Numbered from the stretch's first letter, positions 17,539 through 28,000 are shown. The stretch is 64,000 nucleotides of DNA from Cognatundibacterium aquatile (GCF_014699135.1 NZ_JACOFT010000006.1:62001-126000), one strand, 5' to 3'. Notes: generated from the letters alone by a model not told the origin. Program-made: numbers and translations.

Positions 17539-18504
17539 CTATTTTGGTCTATTTGCGTAGCGTTGCGCCAGCACAGCGCAGACCATCAGTTGCAATTGAT
17601 GGAACAGCATCACGGGTAACAACACCGTGCCGACGGAACCGCTGGAAAATAAGACTTTCGCCATCGGTACACCGCTTGCCAGACTCTTTTTAGAACCACA
17701 AAAAACAATGGTGATTTCGTCTTCCTTACTAAAGCCAAGACGACGACTGATCAGGGTAGTAAAACCCATTACCAATGCCAGTATCACCGCACTGATCAGC
17801 AGCAGGCCGAATAGCATCAGCGTTGGCACCTGATGCCATAATCCTTGTACGACCGCTTCACTGAACGCCACGAATACCACCAGCAGAATCGAGCTCTGAT
17901 CGACCATTTTTAACACGCTCGCATGTTTAGTGATCCATGCCTGTAAATACGGGCGCATGATCTGTCCAGCCACAAACGGCAACAGCAATTGATAAACGAT
18001 TTTCAGCATCGCATCGGCAGAGGAATGTCCATCACTGTTGGCTTTAATCAGCAGGCTGACCAATAAAGGCGTGATGAAGATGCCGAGCAGGTTACTCGCG
18101 GAAGCGCTGCAGACGGCAGCAGGAACGTTACCACGCGCAACCGAGGTGAAAGCAATCGACGATTGCACCGTCGATGGCAGCAGACACAAATACAAAATTC
18201 CCAGATATAAATCCGGGGTTAACACGGTCAGCAAAGCTGGTTTGAGCAGCATCCCCAGCAAAGGAAATAAGGCGAATGTTACCCCCAGCACCAGCAAATG
18301 CAAACGCCAGTGCGTCATCCCCGCCACCACCGCCTCACGCGATAATTTAGCGCCGTGCATAAAGAACAGCAGCGCAATCATCAGTGTCGACAGATGATCA
18401 ACGCTGACTGCAAGTTCTCCTTTTACCGGAAAAAAACTGGCGATCAGAATCACGCCCAGCAAAAGTAAAGTCATGTTGTCAGGTAAAAAGCGGGGGCGTT
18501 TCAT
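17539..18504 (-). CDS. Bile acid:sodium symporter-like transporter (SBF_like, YfeH/RCH1 type)
   Basis: A 321-aa membrane protein with about ten hydrophobic segments, of the SBF_like family (PF13593). Seen: LFFMHGAKLSREAVVAG, LLPSTVQSSIAFTSVARGNVPAA and FCGSKKSLASGVPMAKVLF, all family-typical. The frame reaches a TTG at 18513, but the ATG at 18504 (MKRPRFLPDN) is a more likely start. It lies 63 bp upstream of the hydroxypyruvate isomerase-like gene on the same strand and may be cotranscribed. Substrate not known. Confidence 0.88.
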   Translation of the reverse strand: MKRPRFLPDNMTLLLLGVILIASFFPVKGELAVSVDHLSTLMIALLFFMHGAKLSREAVVAGMTHWRLHLLVLGVTFALFPLLGMLLKPALLTVLTPDLYLGILYLCLLPSTVQSSIAFTSVARGNVPAAVCSASASNLLGIFITPLLVSLLIKANSDGHSSADAMLKIVYQLLLPFVAGQIMRPYLQAWITKHASVLKMVDQSSILLVVFVAFSEAVVQGLWHQVPTLMLFGLLLISAVILALVMGFTTLISRRLGFSKEDEITIVFCGSKKSLASGVPMAKVLFSSGSVGTVLLPVMLFHQLQLMVCAVLAQRYANRPK

Positions 18505-18892
18505 AGGCGGCAATAGAAATAAAAACGAGCTTCATTGTACTTGAATCATCTGAAAATATTCCCCTCATCAAAATGCAATTCTGCTGTTCGCAAAACTGTG
18601 ACAGTCAAACTGCACCCAAGTACAATGCCGGGCACAAAAAATTGCGTTTTCAAATCAGAAAAAGGGAAATCTAAATCGTATAAAAAATAGTCAAACGAAG
18701 CAAAGCCAGAAGATTCTCCGGAATTGCACGGGTTTTATCAAATCTGTGATTCATCTGCCTGTTACCTGAATTCATGCAATAGATTTACCTGTATATTTTT
18801 GCTTTTATCGCATCACCTGTCACATTGTTCGTTACATCGTTTGTGATTACCTTTACCGGCTTTTGCCGACAATACTCAACACCGGAGACTCT
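18505..18892. other. Intergenic region before the M3 peptidase
   Basis: 388 bp, divergent promoter region for the transporter and the peptidase. AT-rich; no gene, no confident regulatory site. Confidence 0.4.
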
Positions 18893-20755
18893 ATGCAAAA
18901 ACATCTGATCGCCAGCCTGCTGGCACTCGCGTTTGCTTTTCCTGCCAGCGGTTTTGCAGCGCACAGCAACGACACTGAAGCGCAACGCTGGAATCTTACC
19001 GATCTGTATGCCAATCGCGCTGCGTGGAACGCTGATGCAAAAAATCTGGAAACACAGTTAGTCCAGCTGCAAAAATGCAGCGGTCATCTGGGCGACAAGA
19101 TCAGCAGCTTTAAATCCTGTCTCGATCTGAATGCGGATATTCTGAAACGTTATGCACGCCTGGCGACCTATGCGTCGCAATTCCGCGATCAGGATACCGG
19201 TGACAACGAGGGACAAGACATTGCGCAAAATGCGGATATCATCGGCAGCAAGCTCGAAGAAGCGAGTTCTTTCTTCCGTCCGGAGATACTGAAGCTGGGG
19301 CAAAAGAAAATCGACGCATATCTGAATCAGGACAAATCACTCGCCGCCTACCGCTTTGGCCTGCACGACATCCTGCGCGGCACGCAACACACGCTGGATA
19401 AAAAAGGAGAAGAACTGATCGCAAGCTTTGGCATGGCAATGAATGCTCCCGCTGCTGTGTACTCAACATTGTCCAATGCAGAGATGCCGTGGCCAAAAGT
19501 CACGCTGTCGGATGGTCAGCAAGTCACCATCGATCAGGCCGCTTATACCAAATACCGCGCGTCACCGAATCGTGCTGACCGCAAGCTGGTGTTTGATGCG
19601 TTCTGGGGCAAATGGAAAGAGTTTGAACGCAGCTACGGCGTCACGTTTTACGAACAACTCAAACGCGATGCAGTGTATGCCAAAGTGCGCAATTATCCTG
19701 ATTCACTGACCCATGCGCTGGATGGCAACAATATACCGCGCGCTGTATATGACACGCTGGTCGATCAGACCCGCGCCAATCTGCCGACGCTACACCGTTA
19801 TTTCAAATTACGCGCAAAAATGCTCGGAGTACAAGATCTGCGCTACTTCGATATTTACCCGCAACTGGTTTCCGGCAATTTCACTTACAGCATCGACGAC
19901 GGTGTGAAACTGATGCTGAGTTCAGTCAAACCGCTTGGCGACGATTACGTCAATGCGATGACCAAAGCGAGCACTGCGCGCTGGATGGACGTCTACCCTC
20001 GCCCACGCAAGCGTTCAGGTGCCTACATGTCTGGCGTCGCGTATGACGTACACCCATACATACTGCTGAATTACAACGACGATTACGAGTCAGTCTCTAC
20101 ACTCACGCATGAATGGGGCCATGCGATGCATTCGTATCTGGCGAATAAACATCAGCCGTTCAGCACCGCTGACTACCCTATTTTCACCGCTGAAATTGCC
20201 TCGACCACCAACGAAGTATTATTGCTTGATCACATGCTGAAAATCGCGAAGAGCGACGATGAGCGTCTGCTATATCTGGGTTCCGCACTGGAAAATTTGC
20301 GCGGCACGTTCTTCCGTCAGGCTATGTTTGCAGACTTTGAACGCGAAGTGCATGCGCGTGTGGACAAAGGTGAATCACTGACTGGTGAGGGCCTTACTAA
20401 AATCTACGGCGACACCCTGAAGCGCTATCATGGCGATAAAGAAGGCGTCATGAAAATCGATGATGTCTATGCAACAGAATGGGCTTACATCCCGCATTTC
20501 TATAATCGCTTTTATGTGTTCCAGTATGCGACCTCGATTGCTGCCGGTTCGATGTTTGCCGATGAAATCCTGAAATCGCAAGCAGGCGCAAGCGACAATT
20601 ATCTGAATATCCTGAAAGCTGGCGGCTCTGCTTATCCTTACGATCTCGTAAAAAAAGCCGGGGTCGATCTGGCATCGCAAGCACCATATCAAGCAGTGTT
20701 TAAACGCATGAACAGCATCATGGATCAGATTGAAGCCATCGTTGCAAAACGCTGA
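18893..20755 (+). CDS. pepF: Exported oligoendopeptidase F-like M3 metallopeptidase
   Basis: A 620-aa zinc peptidase with a signal peptide (MQKHLIASLLALAFAFPASGFA), so it should act in the periplasm, unlike classical cytosolic PepF. The catalytic motif HEWGHAMHS (HExxH) is near residue 406, and the third ligand is in FTAEIASTTNEVLL downstream. The GGAG box before the ATG at 18893 fixes the start; the frame is open 30 nt further up. Likely cleaves peptides of about 6-20 residues, by family. Monocistronic. Confidence 0.88.
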   Translation: MQKHLIASLLALAFAFPASGFAAHSNDTEAQRWNLTDLYANRAAWNADAKNLETQLVQLQKCSGHLGDKISSFKSCLDLNADILKRYARLATYASQFRDQDTGDNEGQDIAQNADIIGSKLEEASSFFRPEILKLGQKKIDAYLNQDKSLAAYRFGLHDILRGTQHTLDKKGEELIASFGMAMNAPAAVYSTLSNAEMPWPKVTLSDGQQVTIDQAAYTKYRASPNRADRKLVFDAFWGKWKEFERSYGVTFYEQLKRDAVYAKVRNYPDSLTHALDGNNIPRAVYDTLVDQTRANLPTLHRYFKLRAKMLGVQDLRYFDIYPQLVSGNFTYSIDDGVKLMLSSVKPLGDDYVNAMTKASTARWMDVYPRPRKRSGAYMSGVAYDVHPYILLNYNDDYESVSTLTHEWGHAMHSYLANKHQPFSTADYPIFTAEIASTTNEVLLLDHMLKIAKSDDERLLYLGSALENLRGTFFRQAMFADFEREVHARVDKGESLTGEGLTKIYGDTLKRYHGDKEGVMKIDDVYATEWAYIPHFYNRFYVFQYATSIAAGSMFADEILKSQAGASDNYLNILKAGGSAYPYDLVKKAGVDLASQAPYQAVFKRMNSIMDQIEAIVAKR

Positions 20756-20771
20756 AACGCTGAAACGCTGA
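20748..20771 (+). repeat. Triple AACGCTGA repeat across the pepF stop codon
   Basis: Three exact tandem copies of AACGCTGA. The TGA of the first copy is the pepF stop (20753-20755); the others follow in the trailer. Confidence 0.9.
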
Positions 20772-20787
20772 GAAAGCGTAGTCAGTC

Positions 20788-20823
20788 AACCTCGTTCCCT
20801 GCTAATGGGAACGAGGTTTTTTT
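20788..20823 (+). terminator. Intrinsic terminator of pepF
   Basis: Perfect 12-bp stem AACCTCGTTCCC / GGGAACGAGGTT, 7-nt loop, long T-run. Confidence 0.93.
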
Positions 20824-21029
20824 ATATAAACAGGGCAATAAAAAATACTCATCAAACGAGCATAAGTGGAGAGTAAAACAAGAGCCGAATGCGGACGCGA
20901 ACACCGATCAACCTAAAAAATCAGCGGAAGTCAACGAAATCCGTTGGTACGTCTCGCTTTATTTGATCGGCATCAAACAGCGAATAAGGTGCACAGAGTA
21001 CAGTATAAAAAAATTCTGCGGAGACCGTT

Positions 21030-21629
21030 ATGTGCGCCAGAAACTTCCATCCAATATCTATCGATATCATTCAGCAAGAACATCAGCATTTGTCTGCCGT
21101 CATACAGACCATGCTGGAATTTGTGCGTTCGACAGATAAAGGAGACGCGCCACCTGATCTTAAATTATTCCGCGCCATTCTTTTTTACATCAGCGAATAT
21201 CCGGAAAAAGTACATCATCCTAAAGAAGACAGATTTCTGTTTTCCAAGATTAAAGAGCGTACACACCAGCTCGACAATGTGCTGGATGCGTTGATCGAAC
21301 AACATGGCAACGGCGAATGCCTGGTGCGCAATCTGCACAATGCGTTGCTGAAATACGAGTTTTGCGGAGCCCCGGCTTTTCCGCATTTCAGAGATCTGGC
21401 GGAGCAATATGCTCTTTTCTATTACGCGCACATGCACGCTGAGGAAAATGATGTGTTACCGGTCGCCAAACTGGTATTGAATGTCACCGATTGGCAGGAA
21501 GTGGATCAGGCATTTATGGAAAATCGCCATCAGCTTGACGACACAGGTGAACGTTATCGCTACGAACAATTGTTTTCCTATATCGTCAGTAACGGCTCTA
21601 TCGCTGCGGGCGCTCCCGACCCTTTATAA
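21030..21629 (+). CDS. Hemerythrin-domain protein
   Basis: A 199-aa hemerythrin-like (PF01814) four-helix protein that should bind a di-iron centre. Candidate ligands: His18/His20 in QQEHQH, the His-x3-Glu in VHHPKED (His62, Glu66), and AHMHAEENDVLP later. No membrane segment or regulatory domain. Possible roles by family are oxygen or NO binding or iron-centre repair. A CGGAGA Shine-Dalgarno precedes the ATG. Convergent with the DMT transporter gene. Confidence 0.88.
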   Translation: MCARNFHPISIDIIQQEHQHLSAVIQTMLEFVRSTDKGDAPPDLKLFRAILFYISEYPEKVHHPKEDRFLFSKIKERTHQLDNVLDALIEQHGNGECLVRNLHNALLKYEFCGAPAFPHFRDLAEQYALFYYAHMHAEENDVLPVAKLVLNVTDWQEVDQAFMENRHQLDDTGERYRYEQLFSYIVSNGSIAAGAPDPL

Positions 21630-21654
21630 AACACAGCTAATCTGCAAGACTACG

Positions 21655-22551
21655 TCAACGTCTTGAAGATAAAACGATGCCGGCAACGATCAGCAAAAAC
21701 GCTACCGCATGAAACAGTTGTGGCGTCTCACCTAAAAATAACGATGACAGCAAAGCGGCAAACAAGGGCGTCAGATTACTGAAAAACGCAGCGATACTTG
21801 GTCCGACCCGTTGTACGCCCATGCCCCAGCAGCGAAAGGCTATCAGCGCCGGCCCGACTGCGACAAAAATGATCGCAGCGATCAGCGTACTGCTCCAATG
21901 AATCACAGGAGCAACAAGCATCCATTCACCCGCCGCAAACAAACCCGACCACACCAGCCCGAAGCTGACCTGCGCCAATAAAAAATGTGACCAGTGATCA
22001 CGCAACTCACCGTCGCCGCCACGTGTCAGCAGCCAGCTGTAAAGTGACCAGCAAATCGCTGCCAGCAGCATCAGCATATCGCCGGGAACCAGACGCAGTG
22101 CCATTAAATGCTGAAGCTCGCCACGACACAGCACCAGCAATACCCCAGCTATCGAGACGACCACACCGGCTACCGCAAAGCGGGAAATCGATGCATGAAA
22201 AAATAAGCGCCCGATTAACAACATCCAGACTGGCATGCTCGCCGCCACCAGCGTCACATTGATGGGCGTCGAACTTTGTAAAGCCAGATATTGCAAGGCG
22301 TTGTACATCCCCACACCGAGCAGCCCGAGTAATGCATAGCGATACCAGCGAAACCAGAATATGCTGCCACGTTTAAAAATACTGGCCGCCATAGGCAGCA
22401 AAATCAGAAAAGCGATTGCCCAGCGAAAGAAATTCAAGGTCACTGGCGGCACCATCGTATGTATCATACGTCCGACAACCGCATTACCTGCCCAAAGCAG
22501 TGGTGCCAATACCAGTAAAAAAATGGTGCCGGGAGTCAGTTTATGATTCAT
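21655..22551 (-). CDS. EamA/DMT-family exporter
   Basis: A 298-aa membrane protein with about ten hydrophobic helices and the two EamA repeats (PF00892). Seen: PLLWAGNAVVGRMIHTMVPP near the N-terminus and LTPLFAALLSSLFLGE near the C-terminus. MNHKLTPGTIF at 22551 is the likely start; the 27 codons upstream are Cys/Val-rich and not family-like. Members export amino acids or metabolites; the substrate is unknown. Confidence 0.87.
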   Translation of the reverse strand: MNHKLTPGTIFLLVLAPLLWAGNAVVGRMIHTMVPPVTLNFFRWAIAFLILLPMAASIFKRGSIFWFRWYRYALLGLLGVGMYNALQYLALQSSTPINVTLVAASMPVWMLLIGRLFFHASISRFAVAGVVVSIAGVLLVLCRGELQHLMALRLVPGDMLMLLAAICWSLYSWLLTRGGDGELRDHWSHFLLAQVSFGLVWSGLFAAGEWMLVAPVIHWSSTLIAAIIFVAVGPALIAFRCWGMGVQRVGPSIAAFFSNLTPLFAALLSSLFLGETPQLFHAVAFLLIVAGIVLSSRR

Positions 22552-22723
22552 ACAAAATCGGAACAGGAAAGAAATGGCAGTGAGCAAAGTCCGACAGCAT
22601 ACCACCCTGACACAGGCCGCGGCGACCAGCATGATGGCTGCAATATGTCCGATTCACATCTAAAATACCGGCAGACGCTGCCGTCGCTAAGTTGATGGCA
22701 CAGCAAAAAGAGAGAAGGTAAAA

Positions 22724-23410
22724 GTGAAATTATTAATTCTGGGCGGTACCGGCTTAGTGGGACAGCAATTAATTGCGCAAGCCCTGGCGCACAAGGATGT
22801 AACTCAAGTGATCGCGCCGACGCGCACCGCGTTGGCGCCGCATCCTAAACTACACAACCCCATCGTTGACTATGCCCACTTGCCGCAGAATGCAGACTGG
22901 TGGCAGGCAGATGCGGTCTTATGTGCGCTCGGCACGACGATCAAGATCGCCGGATCACAAGCCGCATTTTCCCGTATCGACCACAACTATGTAATAGCCG
23001 CTGCCAGCCTTGCCAAAGCCGCAGGCACAAGACATTTTGTGTATAACTCGGCACTTGGTGCGAATGCAGATGCCGGTTCCTTTTATTTACAGGTTAAAGG
23101 CCAAGTGGAAAATGATTTGCGTGCTTTGGGATTTTCAGCGCTGACAATAGTACGTCCATCACTGCTTAGCGGCGGCACCAGAAAAGATAAACGCCCGGCC
23201 GAAGCCATCGCGATCTTCTTATCCCACCTATTTGGCTCGCTGATACCGCGCCGCTACCGCGCGGTAGATGTCGCTGATGTTGCAGCCGCGATGCTGCATG
23301 CAGCCATGAATGCAAGCTTTACTGCAACCGATAGCGTCGCGATTCTGGAGTCAGATCAATTGCAGGGTGCGCTAACACGCACGACAGAAAAATCTAGGCA
23401 AGTCCAATAA
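22724..23410 (+). CDS. NAD(P)-binding Rossmann protein (atypical SDR, HTATIP2-like)
   Basis: A 228-aa atypical short-chain dehydrogenase with the N-terminal dinucleotide motif LGGTGLVGQQL and the downstream YNSALGANADAGSFYLQVKGQVE region. It starts at GTG (22724) behind a GAAGG Shine-Dalgarno. Divergent from the DMT gene. The family contains NAD(P)H-binding epimerase-like and quinone-linked proteins; no specific reaction can be given. Confidence 0.82.
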   Translation: MKLLILGGTGLVGQQLIAQALAHKDVTQVIAPTRTALAPHPKLHNPIVDYAHLPQNADWWQADAVLCALGTTIKIAGSQAAFSRIDHNYVIAAASLAKAAGTRHFVYNSALGANADAGSFYLQVKGQVENDLRALGFSALTIVRPSLLSGGTRKDKRPAEAIAIFLSHLFGSLIPRRYRAVDVADVAAAMLHAAMNASFTATDSVAILESDQLQGALTRTTEKSRQVQ

Positions 23411-23415
23411 AAATA

Positions 23416-23447
23416 TGCCTCTCCAGCCAAAAAGCACTGGAAAGGCA
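23416..23447. terminator. Hairpin between the Rossmann gene and hrpA
   Basis: Stem TGCCTCTCCAG / CTGGAAAGGCA with one mismatch and a 10-nt loop, between convergent genes. No strong T-tract. Confidence 0.5.
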
Positions 23448-23485
23448 CGTATTTATTCAGACATTCACTGCAATTTCCAAAGCAA

Positions 23486-26400
23486 TTAACGCTGCATACT
23501 TTCCCAGACTTTCTGCAAGCGCTTCACCGACACCGGCATCGGCGTGCGCAACTCCTGCGCAAACAAAGACACCCGCAACTCTTCCAGCAACCAGCGGAAT
23601 TCCAGCAACTTAGGATCAGCATCGGCACCTGTTTTTCGCGGCGTCCGTTGCCACGGTTGCGCGACGCTGTTCCACTCGGCCATCAGTTTAGCGTCACGCG
23701 CCGGATCGGCACGCAGCTTATCCATACGTATCGTGATCGCTTTCAGATAACGCGGAAAATGCGCCAGCTGGCTGAAATCCGTCTCGGCAATAAAACGTTT
23801 AGTGATCAGCATCTGCAACTGATTCTGGATATCAGCCGCTGCTTGCGCGTGGGCTTTGATGCCCTGAATTTTCTTCGGCAGGCTGTGATATTCCGCCAGA
23901 ATCTGCCCCGCCATGCGAGCGATTTCATTCGCCAGTAAATTCAGGCGCGCCTTCCCTTCCTCGCGGCGGATATTGAATTCACCCGAATTGCCTGGCAGCG
24001 GCTGCTGCAGACACGCGCGTTCAATCGCCGTCTGGATAATCTGTTCGCGCAATTCTTCCTGCGAGCCCAGCGCCATAAACTGCATGCCCATTTGCTGCAG
24101 ACCCGGAATATTTTTCTCAAGGAACTTCACCTGCTCCTTGAGTTGCAAAGCAAACAAACGGCGCAAGCCTATGCGGTGCACCCGCGCTGCTTCGTCAGGA
24201 TCATCAAACACCTCGATATGACAATGCGTGAGCTTGTCCACCAGCGCCGGATAACCGATCAGGGTTTGCTTACCCTGCTGTACTTCCAGCAATTCCGGCA
24301 AGCTGTCAAAAGTCCAGCCAGTGAAATTTTCCTGCTTCAGCGCGGGCATTGCGCCTGCAGACGCTGCGCTTCCATTTTTATTCGCTGCGGATGTGCGCGG
24401 GGTCTCGGCTGCAGCAGACGCTTTACCCTGATTTGCACCACGCACATTTGCTCCCTGTGCGTCCAACAGCGCCAACTTTTCTGCACTCGCAATCTTCTGG
24501 AAACTTTCACGCGCCTGCCCGCCAAATTCAGCACGCAGATTCGCCAGATTCCGCCCCATTTCTAACTGGCGGCCATGTTCATCCACCACTTTAAAATTCA
24601 TCGTCAGATGCACAGGCACGGTTTCAAATTTAAAATCTGTGGTTTTGCACAGCAAACCTTTTTGCTCGCGGATATCGGCAATCACGGCATCCAGAAAATT
24701 GCCCTTACCAAAGTCGTTGCGCTCACAAAATCCTGCCGCATATTCCGGCAACGGCACGCAATGGCGGCGTATTTTTTGCGGCAAGGATTTGATCAGCAAA
24801 TGCACTTTTTCTTTCAGCATGCCGGGCACCAGCCACTCACAGCGTTCTGCCGAGACCTGATTCAGCGAAAACAAAGGCACGGTCAATGTCACGCCATCAC
24901 GCGGGCTGCCGGGTTCAAAATGGTAGCTGAGTTGCAGCGCCACACCGGATACCTGCATGGTTTTCGGGAATAAATCCGTCGTCACGCCTGCAGCCTCGTG
25001 GCGCATCAGATCGTCTTTATTCAGATGCAGCAGTTTGGGATTGGCTTTGATCGCTTCTTTATGCCATTCTTCAAACAGCACTGCGTTATACACGTCAGGC
25101 GGAATCAGCTTGTCGTAAAACGCGACGATCAGTTCAGCATCGACCAGCACATCGAGGCGGCGCGATTTGTGTTCCAGATTTTCAATCTCACGCACCAGTT
25201 TCTGGTTGTGGGCGAAGAACGATGCGCGTGTCTCGAACTCGCCTTCCACCAAAGCTTCGCGGATAAAAATCTCACGCGCTTCGACCGGATGATACAAACC
25301 ATACTGAATCCGGCGCTGGCTGTAGACAACCAATCCATACAGGGTCGCTCGTTCAAACGCCGACACCTGACCCGTCCGCTTTTCCCAACGCGGCTCGCCA
25401 TAGGACTTTTTCAGTAAATGACCGCCGATTTTTTCCAGCCATTCCGGCTGTATCTGGGCAATACAACGCCCGTACAAACGACTTGTATCGACGAGCTCTG
25501 CCGCCATAATCCAGCGTCCGGCTTTCTTCGCCAGGCTGGAGCCGGGCCAGATATAGAATTTGATACTACGGGCGCCGAGGTAATGCGCTTCTTCCTCAGA
25601 TTTATAGCCGATATTACCGAGTAAGCCGGTCAATAAAGACAGATGCAGTTGTTCATAAGTGGCCGCAGTTTCATTCAGACGCCAGCCCTGCTCTTTCACG
25701 ATGGTCAGCAATTGCGAATGCACCTCGCGCCATTCGCGCAAGCGCATCTGGCTCAGGAAATTGCTACGGCAATTATCCTGCAACTGACGGTTCGTTTTTT
25801 TGTGCTCTATCGCGTCTTCAAACCATTTCCATATTTTCAGATACGAGATGAATTCAGATTTTTCATCGGCAAATTTCTTATGCGCCTGATCGGCAGCCGC
25901 TTGCGCCTCCATCGGCCGGTCACGCGGATCCTGCACCGACAAAGCCGCAGCAATGATCAGCACTTCCTGCAAAGCCTGATTATCACGCGCTGCGAGGATC
26001 ATGCGTCCGACTCGCGGGTCTAACGGCAACTTTGCTAATTGCCGACCGACTGCTGTGAGCTGATTGGTATCATCCATCGCCCCCAGCTCTTGCAAGAGCT
26101 GATAGCCATCGGCAATCGCCCTGCCCGGCGGTGGTTCAATAAACGGGAAAGTTTCCACATCGGTGAGTCGCAAAGACTTCATCCGCAAAATAACGGCCGC
26201 CAGCGAGGAACGCAAAATCTCCGGTTCTGTAAACCGGATACGCTGATTAAATTCCTGCTCGTCAAACAGGCGTATGCAAACACCGGCTGATACACGTCCG
26301 CAACGACCTGCACGCTGGTTCGCCGCCGATTGCGCAATCGATTCAACCTGTAACTGCTCTACCTTGTTCCGGTAGCTGTAACGCTTGACGCGCGCCAGGC

Positions 26401-27667
26401 CAGTATCAACCACAAACCGGATGCCCGGCACTGTCAGCGAGGTTTCAGCCACATTCGTCGCCAATACGATACGGCGTGAATTCGATACCTTGAACACCCG
26501 CTCCTGCTCTTGTGCCGACAAGCGTGCAAATAAAGGCAGTATCTCGACGTGTGGCGGATGATGTTTGCGCAAGGCTTCCGCCGCATCGCGGATTTCGCGC
26601 TCGCCCGGCAAAAACACCAACACATCACCAGAGCCGATACGACACAACTCATCGACCGCATCGGTGATCGCAGTCATCAGATCGCGCTCTTTATCTTTAT
26701 CGGTGTCCTGTACCGGGCGATAACGCAATTCCACCGGATACAGCCGCCCCGATACTTCTATGACCGGCGCAGGTTTAGGTTCTGCTCCACGCGGATTGCC
26801 AGCATCGTCGGCAAAATGGTTGGCAAAGCGTTGCGCATCAATCGTCGCGGACGTGATGATGATCTTCAGATCGCGGCGCTTCGGCAGCAATTGCTTGAGG
26901 TAACCCAGCAGGAAATCAATATTCAGGCTGCGTTCATGCGCCTCATCAATAATGATGGTGTCATATTGACGCAGCAAGGGGTCGGTCTGCGTTTCTGCCA
27001 GCAAAATACCGTCGGTCATCAGTTTGACCGACGCACCTTTGCTCAGCGTATCGGTAAAACGTACCTTAAAACCGACATGCTCGCCGAGTGGCGAATTCAG
27101 TTCCTGCGCAATCCGTTTGGCAGTTGATGAAGCCGCAATCCGGCGCGGCTGGGTATGACCGATCAAGCCTTTGCGCCCACGCCCGAGTTCCAGACAAATT
27201 TTCGGTAATTGCGTTGTTTTACCAGAGCCGGTTTCGCCGCAGACGATGATCACCTGATGCTTTTGCAAAGCTTCGGCAATCTCGGCACGTTTACCGGACA
27301 CCGGTAATTCTTCCGGAAACGTAATGACCGGCAGAGGGTTGCGGAAAGGCAGACTGCTCTCATCGGCTACTACAGCAGCCGTGGCAGCGCTAGCAGCTTT
27401 AGCATTGGCGGGCTTCGCGCCAGCACGCGCAGGCTTAGCTGCGTCTCGCTCAGAACGCCCACGCTGATCTGGCGATGCGGATGATGCGAATGATGCTGGT
27501 TGCCGCACCTGCGCGACCGGTGGCTTCGCTGTCGGCGTTGCCGGTTTTTCTGCCACTGGTGCAGCTTGCCGCAATTGTTGACGTAGCTCGCGCAACCCCG
27601 ACAAACCATCTATCGTGGTGGACGTTGCTTTTTTTTGGGAATTTTTAGGTGTTTTATTTGAAGACAT
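23486..27667 (-). CDS. hrpA: ATP-dependent RNA helicase HrpA (DEAH box)
   Basis: About 1393 aa, a DEAH/RHA helicase. In E. coli HrpA resolves stalled ribosomes and processes some mRNAs. Walker A GETGSGKTTQLPK lies near residue 145, then DEAHERS, helicase C with NVAETSLTVPGI and QRAGRCGR, then HA2/OB regions and the long HrpA-specific C-terminal domain. The first ~105 residues are a low-complexity Ala/Pro/Lys/Gln-rich extension. Two ATGs (27679 and 27667) are possible starts. An exposed N-terminal tail of this kind may help RNA binding, which is inference. Confidence 0.94.
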   Translation of the reverse strand: MSSNKTPKNSQKKATSTTIDGLSGLRELRQQLRQAAPVAEKPATPTAKPPVAQVRQPASFASSASPDQRGRSERDAAKPARAGAKPANAKAASAATAAVVADESSLPFRNPLPVITFPEELPVSGKRAEIAEALQKHQVIIVCGETGSGKTTQLPKICLELGRGRKGLIGHTQPRRIAASSTAKRIAQELNSPLGEHVGFKVRFTDTLSKGASVKLMTDGILLAETQTDPLLRQYDTIIIDEAHERSLNIDFLLGYLKQLLPKRRDLKIIITSATIDAQRFANHFADDAGNPRGAEPKPAPVIEVSGRLYPVELRYRPVQDTDKDKERDLMTAITDAVDELCRIGSGDVLVFLPGEREIRDAAEALRKHHPPHVEILPLFARLSAQEQERVFKVSNSRRIVLATNVAETSLTVPGIRFVVDTGLARVKRYSYRNKVEQLQVESIAQSAANQRAGRCGRVSAGVCIRLFDEQEFNQRIRFTEPEILRSSLAAVILRMKSLRLTDVETFPFIEPPPGRAIADGYQLLQELGAMDDTNQLTAVGRQLAKLPLDPRVGRMILAARDNQALQEVLIIAAALSVQDPRDRPMEAQAAADQAHKKFADEKSEFISYLKIWKWFEDAIEHKKTNRQLQDNCRSNFLSQMRLREWREVHSQLLTIVKEQGWRLNETAATYEQLHLSLLTGLLGNIGYKSEEEAHYLGARSIKFYIWPGSSLAKKAGRWIMAAELVDTSRLYGRCIAQIQPEWLEKIGGHLLKKSYGEPRWEKRTGQVSAFERATLYGLVVYSQRRIQYGLYHPVEAREIFIREALVEGEFETRASFFAHNQKLVREIENLEHKSRRLDVLVDAELIVAFYDKLIPPDVYNAVLFEEWHKEAIKANPKLLHLNKDDLMRHEAAGVTTDLFPKTMQVSGVALQLSYHFEPGSPRDGVTLTVPLFSLNQVSAERCEWLVPGMLKEKVHLLIKSLPQKIRRHCVPLPEYAAGFCERNDFGKGNFLDAVIADIREQKGLLCKTTDFKFETVPVHLTMNFKVVDEHGRQLEMGRNLANLRAEFGGQARESFQKIASAEKLALLDAQGANVRGANQGKASAAAETPRTSAANKNGSAASAGAMPALKQENFTGWTFDSLPELLEVQQGKQTLIGYPALVDKLTHCHIEVFDDPDEAARVHRIGLRRLFALQLKEQVKFLEKNIPGLQQMGMQFMALGSQEELREQIIQTAIERACLQQPLPGNSGEFNIRREEGKARLNLLANEIARMAGQILAEYHSLPKKIQGIKAHAQAAADIQNQLQMLITKRFIAETDFSQLAHFPRYLKAITIRMDKLRADPARDAKLMAEWNSVAQPWQRTPRKTGADADPKLLEFRWLLEELRVSLFAQELRTPMPVSVKRLQKVWESMQR

Positions 27668-28000
27668 AGCGCTGCGCATTATCCCTGATTTTTACGCTGC
27701 ACAGGAAATGTTGCGCTGTTCACCACAACACTGCGGTTTCACCCCGATCAAAACAAGATTGCGAACCGATACGCATCGGACTTGCAACAAGCATCAAATC
27801 ATATAAATAAATCCTTTCATTATTTCATTACCTATAATGAAGAAAACAAAAATTTGAGACCACCACCTTACGTCTACGACCCATTTTGCGTAGCTATGTC
27901 GCAATCCAAAGTAGCCTAGATTGCTGTCTAAATGAAGAACCTGTTTCATCAACAAAATTGAAGTGTGTTTCAGTCAAAATACAGACGCGTGAGGATTAAA
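27668..28000. other. Divergent intergenic region hrpA / lipoprotein
   Basis: 333 bp without a supported gene. The small frames here have no ribosome site or recognisable product. Probably promoters for both neighbours. Confidence 0.4.

Noticed and set aside
18820-18850. CRP-like TCACA … TGTGA pair before pepF
   Set aside because: Order and spacing are wrong for a CRP site (TGTGA-N6-TCACA).
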